Source of the DNA: Chryseobacterium echinoideorum
GTDB lineage: Bacteria > Bacteroidota > Bacteroidia > Flavobacteriales > Weeksellaceae
Assembly (NCBI RefSeq): GCF_007474535.1
Contig: NZ_VKNW01000014.1
Span: 22,490-86,489 of the forward strand
Length of the DNA stretch: 64,000 nt
Direction of reading: 5' to 3'
A program made the translations under genes and the position numbers. Position 1 is the first letter of the stretch, and each line of letters begins with the position of its first letter. The notes below the pieces were generated by a model. It made no database searches. It had not been told where the DNA came from and saw only the letters and a list, made by a program, of their open reading frames with translations. This document shows, one piece after another, positions 54,610-63,350 of the stretch.

Positions 54610-55125
54610 ATGAAAAAAATTACAGCTATCATGGCTTTATCTGTTTTTTTAATTCAATGCAATAAAAAAAATGATACCGTAAATTCTATAGCCAAAAATG
54701 ATTCATTATCAATGAATACGGAAGCTGAATCTGAAAAAGAAATGGACACTCTGAATGCCAAAACTTATTGCTATATCGGTGTCACAGGCAAAGACAGCGT
54801 TTTTGTGAGCATAGATGATAATCTTGGAACTTTATCTGGTAAAATGAGTTACAAAAACTTTGAAAAAGACAGTTCTAAAGGTGAATTATCCGGCTTTAAA
54901 TCTGGTGATACTCTGAAAGTTACCTACGAATTTGCCTCCGAAGGAATGAACAGCAAAAGAGATATTTTCTTTATACAGAAAGACAATATGCTGATTGAAG
55001 GCATTGGAAATCAAAAAGATGACAACGGAATCATGCGCTATGCCGATGAAAATAAAATTGACTACAAAAGCGGACAAAACTTGAAATCTGCGGACTGCAA
55101 AATAGTGACAAAAGCATTAAAATAG
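54610..55125 (+). CDS. Hypothetical lipoprotein
   Basis: A 171-residue lipoprotein: signal ITAIMALSVFLIQC with Cys17, then a Ser/Asn/Glu-rich linker to about residue 50. The mature domain (about 52-171) is beta-rich, with TYCYIGVTGKDSVFVSI and GTLSGKMSYKNFEKD, and two Cys residues (near 54 and 164) that could pair. Similar short lipoproteins with a YCY-G start occur in flavobacteria without a function. It ends with a strong terminator. Confidence 0.75.
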   Translation: MKKITAIMALSVFLIQCNKKNDTVNSIAKNDSLSMNTEAESEKEMDTLNAKTYCYIGVTGKDSVFVSIDDNLGTLSGKMSYKNFEKDSSKGELSGFKSGDTLKVTYEFASEGMNSKRDIFFIQKDNMLIEGIGNQKDDNGIMRYADENKIDYKSGQNLKSADCKIVTKALK

Positions 55126-55130
55126 TTCAA

Positions 55131-55168
55131 AAAAATCCTGATATTTATACCTTATATCAGGATTTTTT
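55131..55168. terminator. Rho-independent terminator
   Basis: AAAAATCCTGATAT (55131-55144) pairs with ATATCAGGATTTTT (55154-55167) around a 9-base loop, with T on one side and A on the other, so it can act for both converging genes. Confidence 0.92.
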
Positions 55169-55190
55169 TTATGTAAAACTATTGATTATT

Positions 55191-55880
55191 CTAGCTTCTT
55201 CTGCTCATCAAAATTCTTAGAATATACCAGAATAAAAGCATAATTGAAGCAAAAAGCTGTAAAGAAGCACCCACGTACTGGTCTGTTGAATAAGCATCTT
55301 TCAGTTTACTTGTTTGGTATAAAATTGTTGCAGAAGCAAGAATCACCATTCCCACAGAAAACCAAAGCCCAAGATTGAAGCCGAAAATCATACCGGCAAC
55401 GATCAATCCCAAAGCAATAAATCCTCCAATAGCGATGATATTTCTAAGAAACGAAAAGTCTTTTTTAGAAGTGAACGCAATAAAGGAGATCCCCGAAAAC
55501 ATGGCTACAGTAAGTGTTGCTGACTGAAAAATAACCACTCCACCTCCTGTATATGCCATTGCCATATACATCATCGGCAGAAAAATAATTCCCTGAAGAA
55601 GTACATAAACTCCCAACCCGAAATATTGTGTAGATCTGCTTTGTGCCATAGACCATTTTGTAGCCAAAAAAGAAGCCAGCCAGAAAACTCCCAAAACCAA
55701 AAGCCAGCTGTATCTCTGCCCTACCATCATATAAATCATCTCAGCAGGAACTACGTTTAGCAATATAGTTTCTACCGCAATAAATGCAACTATTGCCAAG
55801 GCAACATGCAGGTAAGTTTTTTTGTAAAATTCAGCTTTTTCAATATCTGTAGAATAAGCTACCAAAGAATCATTCATCAT
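55191..55880 (-). CDS. Bax inhibitor-1/YccA family membrane protein
   Basis: A 229-residue protein with seven membrane helices from about residue 22 to 225. GVYVLLQGIIFLPMMYMA near 91-108 and the later YQTSKLKDAYSTDQYVGASLQLFASIMLLFW near 188-218 match the BI-1 (UPF0005) family, with conserved Asp residues in the last loop. Relatives conduct or sense calcium or regulate FtsH. Role here unknown. It lies 28 bases downstream of the small secreted protein gene. Confidence 0.92.
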   Translation of the reverse strand: MMNDSLVAYSTDIEKAEFYKKTYLHVALAIVAFIAVETILLNVVPAEMIYMMVGQRYSWLLVLGVFWLASFLATKWSMAQSRSTQYFGLGVYVLLQGIIFLPMMYMAMAYTGGGVVIFQSATLTVAMFSGISFIAFTSKKDFSFLRNIIAIGGFIALGLIVAGMIFGFNLGLWFSVGMVILASATILYQTSKLKDAYSTDQYVGASLQLFASIMLLFWYILRILMSRRS

Positions 55881-55908
55881 ATTATTTATATATTATATTT
55901 ATCTTTTT

Positions 55909-56325
55909 TTATCTGCTGTAATATGGTATTATCTTCAGAATTTTCCCATCGTTTTGAAAAATAACGGTAATAAGATCTTTTGGGGAAACCGATGGATCCG
56001 ATTCATATTTGTACTGAACAGCAGGATACATGACACCATCAGTTTCAATATTTCCGGTTTGATGTATTTTCATTTTTCTTTCAAAGCTGATTCCTCCCGA
56101 AAGATTGTGTATTAAAAGATCAGAGTCTTCTGTCTTAAGCTGATCCGAAATTAAGCGGCTTACCTGACTTTTATCTGACTTTTTCAATGCACTAACTAAA
56201 TCAAAAAACGATTGATTGTACACCTCTACTCTATCTTTTGGTAAATCTGCCTTTTGAATTTTTATATTTTGGGCAGAAAATAAAGATACTGTCAGCAAAT
56301 AAATAATACAGCAAAGTGTTTTCAT
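55909..56325 (-). CDS. Secreted hypothetical protein
   Basis: A 138-residue protein with a signal peptide (CCIIYLLTVSLFSAQ, cleavage after residue 19). The mature part starts helical (YNQSFFDLVSALKKSD) and ends in strands: QYKYESDPSVSPKDLITVIFQNDGKILKIIPYY. This pattern resembles the NTF2-like or DUF3887-type fold. It may be co-transcribed with the BI-1 gene downstream and follows the acyl-CoA reductase gene by 40 bases. Function unknown. Confidence 0.72.
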   Translation of the reverse strand: MKTLCCIIYLLTVSLFSAQNIKIQKADLPKDRVEVYNQSFFDLVSALKKSDKSQVSRLISDQLKTEDSDLLIHNLSGGISFERKMKIHQTGNIETDGVMYPAVQYKYESDPSVSPKDLITVIFQNDGKILKIIPYYSR

Positions 56326-56365
56326 TTTAATCTATTTAAAACCGACTCAATTTAATAAAAATAAA

Positions 56366-57400
56366 TCAGATAACCTCCAAAAATTTCATTGTATCAACAT
56401 TATCTGCATAAGTATCCAATCCCGGGTTCTGCGCTTCTCCGAAAGAAACTGAATTGAATCTCAGTTCATCTTTTGCTACCACACACTGAATATTTTCTTC
56501 GTTTTCAGCCACAAAGCTTTTCACTTCATCCAAAGAATCGTATCTGCTGAAATTAATTACAGAAAGCGGACTGAATAATTTATCATCTTCCTTCAGCATT
56601 ACAAAGTTATTATCCCAGAATTTATCCTGATTCAGAAGATAAACCGCTCTGTTGTACTCATAATTATTGGCATATTTATTATGATTAATCACGTCCTGAA
56701 ACTCAATAAAACTTTCAAACAGTCTGTCAATTAAAAAATCTTTGGGAATAAAAACTCTTGTTACATTTCTGCATCCCAATCCGAAATACTGAAAAATATC
56801 TTTAGCTAAAAGCTTTAGTTCAGTTTCCGTTTCATCTCCTTTCAGAACAGATACAGAAGTTCTGTTTTTTCTGATAATACTGAGATGATTTTTAAAATAA
56901 AATTCAAGATATCTTGCTGTATTATTGCTTCCTGTGGCTATCACTGCATCAAAATTTTCAAGTCTCTCCACCAGTTTAAAACTGATGGGTTCTTCAGAAA
57001 ATTCGTTCCATTTCTTTAATAAAAAAGGAATCATCAGTTTATCTTTTGATGAAAGCTTTATCAGAGGAATATGGTTGCTGAGTATCACCGAGATTACATC
57101 ATGCCATCCAACCAGAGGAATATTTCCTGCTAAAATAAGCCCGACTTTTTTGCAAGTTTTGGAAAGAGAATATTCGCTAAGCCACGAATTCAAATTTTCC
57201 ACCGTCATCAACTCTGCCCACTGTTTCAATGCATACTTCTGATTTTCAATGGTAAACCAGGGGTTTTCAATTTCAGATCTTTTTAAGATACTCTCAAATT
57301 CAGCATCATTTTCGTTAAAAAACTTTGGTTCTTTTGCTAAAAAGTCTGTGATATACCTGCTTAGTCTGCTGAGTCCTAAAACTCGTTTTTCGTTGTTCAT
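56366..57400 (-). CDS. Acyl-CoA reductase (LuxC-like)
   Basis: A 344-residue NAD(P)H-dependent acyl-CoA reductase of the LuxC superfamily. The cofactor region is VGLILAGNIPLVGWHD near 86-101 and AVIATGSNNTARYLEFYF near 152-169. The catalytic Cys210 lies in FGLGCRNVTRVFIP. It reduces an acyl-CoA to an aldehyde. It diverges from the ferredoxin gene with only 59 bases between starts, the same arrangement seen in other flavobacteria. Confidence 0.9.
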   Translation of the reverse strand: MNNEKRVLGLSRLSRYITDFLAKEPKFFNENDAEFESILKRSEIENPWFTIENQKYALKQWAELMTVENLNSWLSEYSLSKTCKKVGLILAGNIPLVGWHDVISVILSNHIPLIKLSSKDKLMIPFLLKKWNEFSEEPISFKLVERLENFDAVIATGSNNTARYLEFYFKNHLSIIRKNRTSVSVLKGDETETELKLLAKDIFQYFGLGCRNVTRVFIPKDFLIDRLFESFIEFQDVINHNKYANNYEYNRAVYLLNQDKFWDNNFVMLKEDDKLFSPLSVINFSRYDSLDEVKSFVAENEENIQCVVAKDELRFNSVSFGEAQNPGLDTYADNVDTMKFLEVI

Positions 57401-57428
57401 AATTACTGCAAAATTGGGGAATATTTTG

Positions 57429-57436
57429 TAATTTTG
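57429..57436 (+). promoter_or_regulatory. -7 element of the ferredoxin gene
   Basis: TAATTTTG matches TAnnTTTG; a TTG with proper spacing was not found. The leader would be about 18 bases before the ATG at 57460. Confidence 0.5.
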
Positions 57437-57459
57437 TGCAAATTTAAAAAAAATTAGCG

Positions 57460-57810
57460 ATGGCTATTAAAATAACTGATGAATGCATTAACTGCGGAGC
57501 CTGCGAACCGGAATGTCCCAATAATGCAATTTATGAAGGAGCAGTAGACTGGAAAGCTTCAGACGGTACAGAACTTTCAGGGATTGTCACTCTTCCTTCA
57601 GGTCTTACGGTAGATGCCCACTCACCGCAGGAACCTGTAAGTGATGATGTTTATTTTATCGTTACAGATAAATGTACTGAGTGCAAAGGCTTTCACGAAG
57701 AGCCACAGTGTGCTGCAGTTTGTCCTGTAGATTGCTGCGTTCCGGACGAAGATCACGTAGAATCTGAAGAAGCCTTACTGAATAAAAAAGCATTTTTACA
57801 CGGTGAATAA
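57460..57810 (+). CDS. 4Fe-4S dicluster ferredoxin
   Basis: A 116-residue ferredoxin with two cluster motifs. The first, ECINCGACEPECPNNAI near residues 8-24, gives CxxCxxCxxxCP. The second, KCTECKGFHEEPQCAAVCPVDCC near 71-93, is an extended CxxC-x8-CxxxCP as in the YfhL/Allochromatium type. The final ~20 residues are acidic. It carries electrons in the cytoplasm, perhaps for the divergently encoded acyl-CoA reductase or a biosynthetic enzyme. A good terminator follows. Confidence 0.94.
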   Translation: MAIKITDECINCGACEPECPNNAIYEGAVDWKASDGTELSGIVTLPSGLTVDAHSPQEPVSDDVYFIVTDKCTECKGFHEEPQCAAVCPVDCCVPDEDHVESEEALLNKKAFLHGE

Positions 57811-57816
57811 ATACTG

Positions 57817-57846
57817 CCGTCTCATCCAGCATGAGACGGTTTTTTA
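57817..57846 (+). terminator. Rho-independent terminator of the ferredoxin gene
   Basis: CCGTCTCAT (57817-57825) pairs with ATGAGACGG (57831-57839) around a 5-base loop, followed by six T. Confidence 0.92.
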
Positions 57847-57928
57847 ATTTTTAAGGATAATTCAATCAAATTATATTATAAATAAATGCTGATCTTAATC
57901 TGAGAAAAGCAATTTAAAAACAGAAAAA

Positions 57929-58993
57929 ATGAGCAAAAAACATAATTTCAGTGCAGGACCATGCATTTTACCACAGGAAGTATTCGAAAAATCGGCAGCT
58001 GCTATTTTAGATTTTAACGGAATTGGCTTATCTATTCTTGAAATTTCTCACAGAAGTAAAGATTTTGTAGCGGTAATGGATGAAGCTCGTGCCATTGTAA
58101 AAAGATTGATGAATCTTGGCGATGAATACGAAGTTTTGTATCTGGGAGGTGGAGCAAGTCTTCAGTTTGCAATGGTTCCGTACAATCTGATGAAAGTAGG
58201 CGGAAAGGCTGCTTATCTTGATACCGGAACATGGGCTGCAGGAGCCATAAAAGAGGCTAAGAAAGTAGGAAATGTGGATATTGTGGGCTCTTCTAAGGAA
58301 GAAAATTACTCATTTATACCAAAAGATTACAAAGTAGGTGCAGAATATGATTATTTTCACTGCACTTCCAACAATACAATTTATGGAACTCAGATGAAAA
58401 CCTTTCCCGAAACGGATACATTGATGGTTTGTGACATGAGTTCTGATATTTTTTCAAGACAGCTTGATTTTTCAAAGTTTGATTTAATATATGCCGGAGC
58501 TCAGAAAAATATGGGACCTGCAGGAGTAACTTTAGTAGTAATTAAAAAAGAGATTCTCGAAAAAACAGGAAGAGAAAACATTCCTTCTTATTTTGATTAC
58601 GCACAGCATATCAGTAAAGAATCTATGCTGAATACACCTCCCGTTTTCCCGGTATATGCATCTCTCCTAACCTTACAGCATCTTGAAAACAATGGTGGAA
58701 TTGCTGCTGCAGAAGCTAGAAATGAAGCGAAAGCCAAATTACTCTATGACGAAATTGATTCTAATCCTTTGTTTGAGACTTTCTGTGTGAAAGAAGACCG
58801 TTCTTTGATGAATATATCATTCAAACTGCTTGATGAGACAAAGAAAGAAGAATTTGATGCAGCATGGAAAGCAGCCTCAATCAATGGACTGAATGGTCAC
58901 AGAAGTCTGGGAGGTTACAGAGCAAGCATCTACAATGCTCTGCCTATTGAAAGTGTACAGGTTCTTGTAAATGTGATGAGATCAATAAAATAG
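57929..58993 (+). CDS. serC: Phosphoserine aminotransferase
   Basis: A 354-residue class V aminotransferase. It starts KKHNFSAGPCILP, has LEISHRSKDF near 39-48, GGGASLQF near 73-80 for phosphate binding, and the PLP Lys in YAGAQKNMGPAGVTLV near 188-203. The C-terminal HRSLGGYRASIYNA is also conserved. It makes 3-phosphoserine from 3-phosphohydroxypyruvate and glutamate. serA and a DUF1015 gene follow on the same strand. Confidence 0.97.
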   Translation: MSKKHNFSAGPCILPQEVFEKSAAAILDFNGIGLSILEISHRSKDFVAVMDEARAIVKRLMNLGDEYEVLYLGGGASLQFAMVPYNLMKVGGKAAYLDTGTWAAGAIKEAKKVGNVDIVGSSKEENYSFIPKDYKVGAEYDYFHCTSNNTIYGTQMKTFPETDTLMVCDMSSDIFSRQLDFSKFDLIYAGAQKNMGPAGVTLVVIKKEILEKTGRENIPSYFDYAQHISKESMLNTPPVFPVYASLLTLQHLENNGGIAAAEARNEAKAKLLYDEIDSNPLFETFCVKEDRSLMNISFKLLDETKKEEFDAAWKAASINGLNGHRSLGGYRASIYNALPIESVQVLVNVMRSIK

Positions 58994-59108
58994 TATTATC
59001 AATCTTAAATCTGATAGATAATTAACATTATTTTAAAAATTCTTAATTTGCGGATCAATTAAGTATTTTTAGATATTTAGTTTTTATATATTAAAATTCA
59101 AATAAAAA

Positions 59109-60068
59109 ATGAGAGTTTTAGCTAACGATGGAATTTCAAAAGCCGGACAAATTGCTTTAAAGGAAGCGGGAATTGAGTTACTTGAAAACAGAGTTGCTCA
59201 GGATCACGTTATCAATTTCATCAACGAAAACAACGTAGATGTGCTTTTGGTAAGGAGCGCAACCAAAGTTAGAAAAGACTTGATAGACGCTTGTCCGAAT
59301 CTTAAAATTGTCGGAAGAGGCGGTATAGGAATGGACAATATTGATGTAGAATATGCCATTGAAAAAGGACTGTATGTAATCAACACTCCTACTGCTTCAT
59401 CAAAATCTGTTGCAGAATTGGTTTTTGCTCATTTCTTTTCATTAGCACGATTTTTACACGAATCAAACAGACTGATGCCTTTGGAGGGAGAAACACATTT
59501 CAATGCCATGAAAAAGTCATTCAGTAATGCTTATGAACTGGCTGGTAAAACTTTAGGAGTAATTGGATTCGGAAGCATCGGTCAGGAAGTGGCAAAAATG
59601 GGAATTTCTTTAGGAATGAAGGTAAAAGTTCTCACCAGAAAGCCAAGAACAGAAGTTTTAACCTTAGAGTTTTTTGACGGACAAAAAGTTAATTTTGAAA
59701 TCACTTCTATCAACAATACCGATGAGTTTTTAAAAGACACAGATTTTATCAGTATCAACACTCCGCAAACCACAGAGTATATTATTGATACTCCTCAGTT
59801 CGAAAAAATGAAGGACGGAGTTTATATTGTCAATACAGCAAGAGGCGGGGTAATAAACGAAGTTACATTACTTGATTTTATAGAATCCGGTAAAGTAGCG
59901 GGAGCGGCTTTAGATGTTTTTGAAAACGAACCGGCTCCGGAATTGATATTATTAATGAATCCCAACCTCTCTCTCACCCCTCATCTTGGCGGAAATACCG
60001 TTGACGCACAAGAGAAAATAGGTACCGAGCTGGCCAAACAAATAATCGAAATTAAAAAGAAACTATAA
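59109..60068 (+). CDS. serA: D-3-phosphoglycerate dehydrogenase, short form
   Basis: A 319-residue D-2-hydroxyacid dehydrogenase. The Rossmann loop VIGFGSIGQEVAKMG lies near 146-160; the catalytic residues are Arg in NTARGGVINE near 237, Glu in DVFENEPAP near 260 and His in LTPHLGGNT near 281. It lacks the C-terminal ACT domain of longer SerA forms, so serine feedback through that domain is absent. First enzyme of the serine pathway and next to serC, 115 bases apart. Confidence 0.94.
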   Translation: MRVLANDGISKAGQIALKEAGIELLENRVAQDHVINFINENNVDVLLVRSATKVRKDLIDACPNLKIVGRGGIGMDNIDVEYAIEKGLYVINTPTASSKSVAELVFAHFFSLARFLHESNRLMPLEGETHFNAMKKSFSNAYELAGKTLGVIGFGSIGQEVAKMGISLGMKVKVLTRKPRTEVLTLEFFDGQKVNFEITSINNTDEFLKDTDFISINTPQTTEYIIDTPQFEKMKDGVYIVNTARGGVINEVTLLDFIESGKVAGAALDVFENEPAPELILLMNPNLSLTPHLGGNTVDAQEKIGTELAKQIIEIKKKL

Positions 60069-60075
60069 AATATAT

Positions 60076-61320
60076 ATGCCTGTTTTTAAACCTTTCCGTG
60101 GAATCAGACCTCATAAAGATCATGAGGCTACATTTCCCACACATCCTTTAGATAATTATTCACAGAGCGAAATTGCAGAAAAAGCACAAGTAGAAAAAAC
60201 GTATATCAACATGATTAAACCCTATGTTGTGAGCAAATCTAAAGATGTAGACCGGAATCTGAGGAAAATACGTTCCACTTTTGAAGAATTACTGGAAGAA
60301 AATATTCTTGTTCAGGACAATTCTGCCTATTATCTTTACGAACAGATTTATCCTAACAAACAGGTATTCAGAGGACTTTTAGGTTTATCAAGCATTGAAG
60401 ATTTCTGGGCAGGGAAAATAAAAAGGCACGAAAGTACCATTCCCCAGAAAAAAGAAAAACTCGCACACTACCTTGAGAAGGTAAATCTTCAGGCAGAGCC
60501 GGTACTTCTTACCTACCCTTCCAATTCAAAGATTGAATTGCTGATGAATCATGAGGAAAAAAATGTTCCTATTTTTAATCATACAGACACGGTAGGAATC
60601 AGACATAAAATCTGGAAAATTGATAACCGTCTGAAGTTACAGCAGTTCAAGGAAGTGATTGATCAGATTGATTCATTTTACATTGCAGACGGTCACCACA
60701 GGATTGGATCTACTGCACTTTACGCCAAACGTCTGAAAGAAAAGAACAAACGTCACAACGGTACTGAAGCTTATAATTTTGTATACAGTTTCATCGTATC
60801 CAATCAGTCTATAAAAATTCATGACTATAATAGAATTGTCAAAAGTCTGGGTGATCTTTCAGGTGATGATTTTCTAAAAAAAATTGAAAAATATTTTCTT
60901 ATTCATGAGAAAGGTGAAACACCCTACTACCCTTCCCAGAAATTTCATATTTCTATGTATATGGAAGGTAAATTTTATTCATTACACGTAAAACACGATC
61001 TGAGATCTCAGGAAATGTCTTTAGATAACCTGGATCATCATATTTTAGATAAATATATCTTTAATGATATTTTAAATATTGAAGATTCTGACAGTTCAGA
61101 CGAAATATCTTATGTAAAAGGTACATCAAACATTGAAGGAATCAATCTTTTAAAAGAAAAAATTGATAATGGCGAAGGTAAGGCAGGATTTGGTATATAT
61201 CCGGTAAGCTTTAATGATATGATTAAAATTTCAGATTTGAAGCTGAGAATGCCTCCGAAGTGTACTTTTATAGAACCAAAATTGATCACGGCATTGTTAA
61301 TGTACGATATGAAGCAATAA
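60076..61320 (+). CDS. DUF1015 family protein
   Basis: A 414-residue cytoplasmic protein. The N-terminus (PVFKPFRGIRPHKD) and the central ADGHHRIGSTALYA near 206-219 are the defining DUF1015 motifs; the HxR pattern recalls ParB-like nucleotide-binding proteins. It starts 8 bases after serA, and serC-serA-DUF1015 is a conserved order in flavobacteria, so a link to serine metabolism is plausible. No biochemical function known to me. Confidence 0.9.
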   Translation: MPVFKPFRGIRPHKDHEATFPTHPLDNYSQSEIAEKAQVEKTYINMIKPYVVSKSKDVDRNLRKIRSTFEELLEENILVQDNSAYYLYEQIYPNKQVFRGLLGLSSIEDFWAGKIKRHESTIPQKKEKLAHYLEKVNLQAEPVLLTYPSNSKIELLMNHEEKNVPIFNHTDTVGIRHKIWKIDNRLKLQQFKEVIDQIDSFYIADGHHRIGSTALYAKRLKEKNKRHNGTEAYNFVYSFIVSNQSIKIHDYNRIVKSLGDLSGDDFLKKIEKYFLIHEKGETPYYPSQKFHISMYMEGKFYSLHVKHDLRSQEMSLDNLDHHILDKYIFNDILNIEDSDSSDEISYVKGTSNIEGINLLKEKIDNGEGKAGFGIYPVSFNDMIKISDLKLRMPPKCTFIEPKLITALLMYDMKQ

Positions 61321-61373
61321 TTATCTATTTTTTTGTTTATTTTTATGCTCCGAAAAGAAAGCGGTCAGTAAAA

Positions 61374-62774
61374 ATGAAAAAAATCTTACTCATCATACTT
61401 CCACTCTTTTTGAGTGGATTTTTATTTTCACAAAAAAGATACCCTTCCCGAAAGCTAAAACCGATCCCTAGATTCAATTATCAGGAAGAATTTAAAAAAA
61501 TTTCGGATGAAATCTTTCTTCATGGTACGGCGTATGATAATCTGGGTGAGCTTACTAAAGGGATTGGAGCAAGATTCAGTGCAACTCCGGGATATGCAAA
61601 AGCTACCGAATGGGCAGAAAAAAAACTAAAGGAAGCCGGAGCAGAAAATATATGGAAGCAGGAAGTAAAGGTTCCGATTTGGATAAGGGGAAAAGAATCT
61701 TTACAAATAAAAACCTCATCCGGTGACTGGAAAAATATCAGGATGCTTTCTTTCGGTAACTCCGAAGGTACAAAAGGTAAAGACATGATTGCAGATATTC
61801 TTTTAGTAAATACTGCACAGGAATTAGTGAATCTTACCACAACACAGGTTAAGGATAAAATCGTATTTGTCAATTATATGATAGATCCTACAATCATCAA
61901 TACCACAGATTCTTACCTGATTGCCGCAAAATCTAAATTATTAGCAGCCTCCGTAATTGGTAAAAAAGGAGCAAAAGCATTAATCATCCGTTCATTAACG
62001 ACCGCTTCAGATGACATTCCGCATGCAAAAATGATTTATTATGAGCCAGATGATAAAGCGAGAATTCCGGCTTTAACAATCGGAGTAAGATCTGCTGATG
62101 AACTGGAAAAACTTTTGAAAACCCAAACGGTAAAAGCTAAAATCAATATGATGGCAGAATCAAAAGGTGAAACGGTTAATCATAATATTATCGGTGAAAT
62201 TCCGGGTAAAAAAGACAACAAAATAATCCTTATTGGTGCACAGCTAGATTCCTGGGATTTTGCAGAAGGAGCTCATGATGACGGAGCCGGAGTAGCGCAA
62301 TGCATTGAAGTTTTGCGTACATTTAAAGCTTTGGGATATGATAATAACCATACTCTAAGAGTCGTATTATATGCCAACAGCGAAAATGGTGGTCAGGGAC
62401 GAGATATGTACGAAGCTCAAGCAAAAAAGAAAGAAGAAAAACATATTTTTGCTTTAGGTACAGATGCAGGAGGTTATTCACCTCGTGGATTTTCTCTTGA
62501 TATGTCACCACAGAGGAGAAGGCTTATTTTTGAGTGGAAAAACTATTTTTTACCATATGGAGTATATGATTTTGAACAAACTGATGCCATTCAGGATATT
62601 GCCCCTCTGAAAAAGCTGAATATTCCTCTTGCAGAGCTTGTTGTAGACACTCAGAGATATTTTGATTATCATCATTCGGAGAAAGACACTTTTGATAAAG
62701 TCAGCAAAAGAGAATTACTTTTGGGAGCGGTAGTAATGACACAGATGATTTTTATGATTGATAAAAATTGGTAA
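61374..62774 (+). CDS. M28 family peptidase homologue with altered active site
   Basis: A 466-residue protein starting MKKILLIILPLFLSGFLFSQ (signal peptide), which rules out the longer frame from 61260 that overlaps the DUF1015 end. A PA-like domain covers about 120-250. The M28 zinc-peptidase domain has GAQLDSWDFAEGAHDDGAGV (about 288-307), NSENGG near 335-340, TDAGGYSPRGF near 363-373 and YHHSEKDTFDKV near 432-443. Active members have His where Gln290 stands and Glu-Glu where Ser336-Glu337 stand, so a zinc ligand and the general base appear lost. It may be a pseudoenzyme or an unusual variant. Confidence 0.88.
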   Translation: MKKILLIILPLFLSGFLFSQKRYPSRKLKPIPRFNYQEEFKKISDEIFLHGTAYDNLGELTKGIGARFSATPGYAKATEWAEKKLKEAGAENIWKQEVKVPIWIRGKESLQIKTSSGDWKNIRMLSFGNSEGTKGKDMIADILLVNTAQELVNLTTTQVKDKIVFVNYMIDPTIINTTDSYLIAAKSKLLAASVIGKKGAKALIIRSLTTASDDIPHAKMIYYEPDDKARIPALTIGVRSADELEKLLKTQTVKAKINMMAESKGETVNHNIIGEIPGKKDNKIILIGAQLDSWDFAEGAHDDGAGVAQCIEVLRTFKALGYDNNHTLRVVLYANSENGGQGRDMYEAQAKKKEEKHIFALGTDAGGYSPRGFSLDMSPQRRRLIFEWKNYFLPYGVYDFEQTDAIQDIAPLKKLNIPLAELVVDTQRYFDYHHSEKDTFDKVSKRELLLGAVVMTQMIFMIDKNW

Positions 62775-62811
62775 AAAAAGTAATTGAATATCCGCAATGA
62801 ATCATCGTAAA

Positions 62812-62876
62812 AATCTTTGCGAACCTCAGAACTAGAAAACGAGTGAAAAGCAATTAAGTATTCAAAGAATCTTTGC
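62812..62876 (+). repeat. Intergenic repeats AATCTTTGC
   Basis: AATCTTTGC occurs at 62812-62820 and 62868-62876, each followed by a similar G/C-containing word (GAACCT, CGACTT) and A-rich sequence. Such CTTTGCGAACTTTGC-like words are common spacer repeats in Chryseobacterium. The 62775-62946 gap holds no gene that I can see. Confidence 0.45.
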
Positions 62877-62946
62877 CGACTTTGCATTAAAAAATTTTCA
62901 ATATGATCAAAAGCAGACAATCATGAAAAAATATTACAAAATTTTC

Positions 62947-62977
62947 TTGGTCAAAATAAAAAAACATTTTATATTTG
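62947..62977 (+). promoter_or_regulatory. Bacteroidota-type promoter of tRNA-Ser
   Basis: TTG (62947-62949), 20 bases, then TATATTTG (62970-62977). Transcription would begin near 62984, about 28 bases before the mature tRNA end. Confidence 0.75.
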
Positions 62978-63011
62978 CACCACTAAAAACAACGATATAA
63001 TCGAAGTTTAA

Positions 63012-63099
63012 GGAGAGTTGGCAGAGTGGTCGATTGCGGCAGTCTTGAAAACTGTTGACTGTAACAGGTCCGGGGGTTCGAATCCCTCACTCTCCGCCA
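63012..63099 (+). tRNA. tRNA-Ser (anticodon UGA), CCA encoded
   Basis: The acceptor stem GGAGAGT (63012-63018) pairs with ACTCTCC (63089-63095), followed by discriminator G and an encoded CCA (63097-63099). The anticodon loop CTTGAAA holds TGA, which reads UCA codons, and the T arm has GGTTCGAATCC. A long variable arm, typical of serine tRNAs, lies between. Its 3' end borders integrase-related sequence, so it is a likely attachment site for integrative elements. Confidence 0.96.
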
Positions 63100-63120
63100 G
63101 GTTAGAAACCAAAATAAGCT

Positions 63121-63156
63121 AAAACGCTGTAAACATCAATGTTTACAGCGTTTTTT
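63121..63156 (+). terminator. Strong hairpin after tRNA-Ser
   Basis: AAAACGCTGTAAACAT (63121-63136) and ATGTTTACAGCGTTTT (63139-63154) form a long perfect stem followed by T. It probably terminates the tRNA transcript. Confidence 0.88.
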
Positions 63157-63188
63157 GTTTTAGCGCAGTATCAAAAAAAACCAAAATA

Positions 63189-63249
63189 GGTCACGATTTA
63201 TATGTCCTATTTCGTGTCCCATTCAAAAAATCACAAAAATGGGTCACGA
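63189..63249. repeat. GGTCACGA repeats, possible integrase arm sites
   Basis: GGTCACGA occurs at 63189-63196 and 63242-63249, with an inverted near copy TCGTGTCC at 63212-63219. ATTTCGTGTCCCATT (63209-63223) and its near complement around 63235-63252 form an imperfect palindrome. They lie between the tRNA and the integrase gene, where tyrosine recombinases usually bind accessory sites. Confidence 0.5.
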
Positions 63250-63350
63250 AAAATCAAGGAAAGCCCGACCAATAGGCAGTCTAACGATTGTACATCTTGC
63301 AAAAAGTGGTAACAAAAAGTAAATTATTAAACCATTAAAGTTATCACACA

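Noticed and set aside
57840..57928. Riboswitch before serC
   Set aside because: Apart from the ferredoxin terminator the 83-base leader is AT-rich with no recognisable aptamer structure.
61260..61373. Longer start for the M28 homologue
   Set aside because: It overlaps the DUF1015 gene and hides the signal peptide beginning at 61374.
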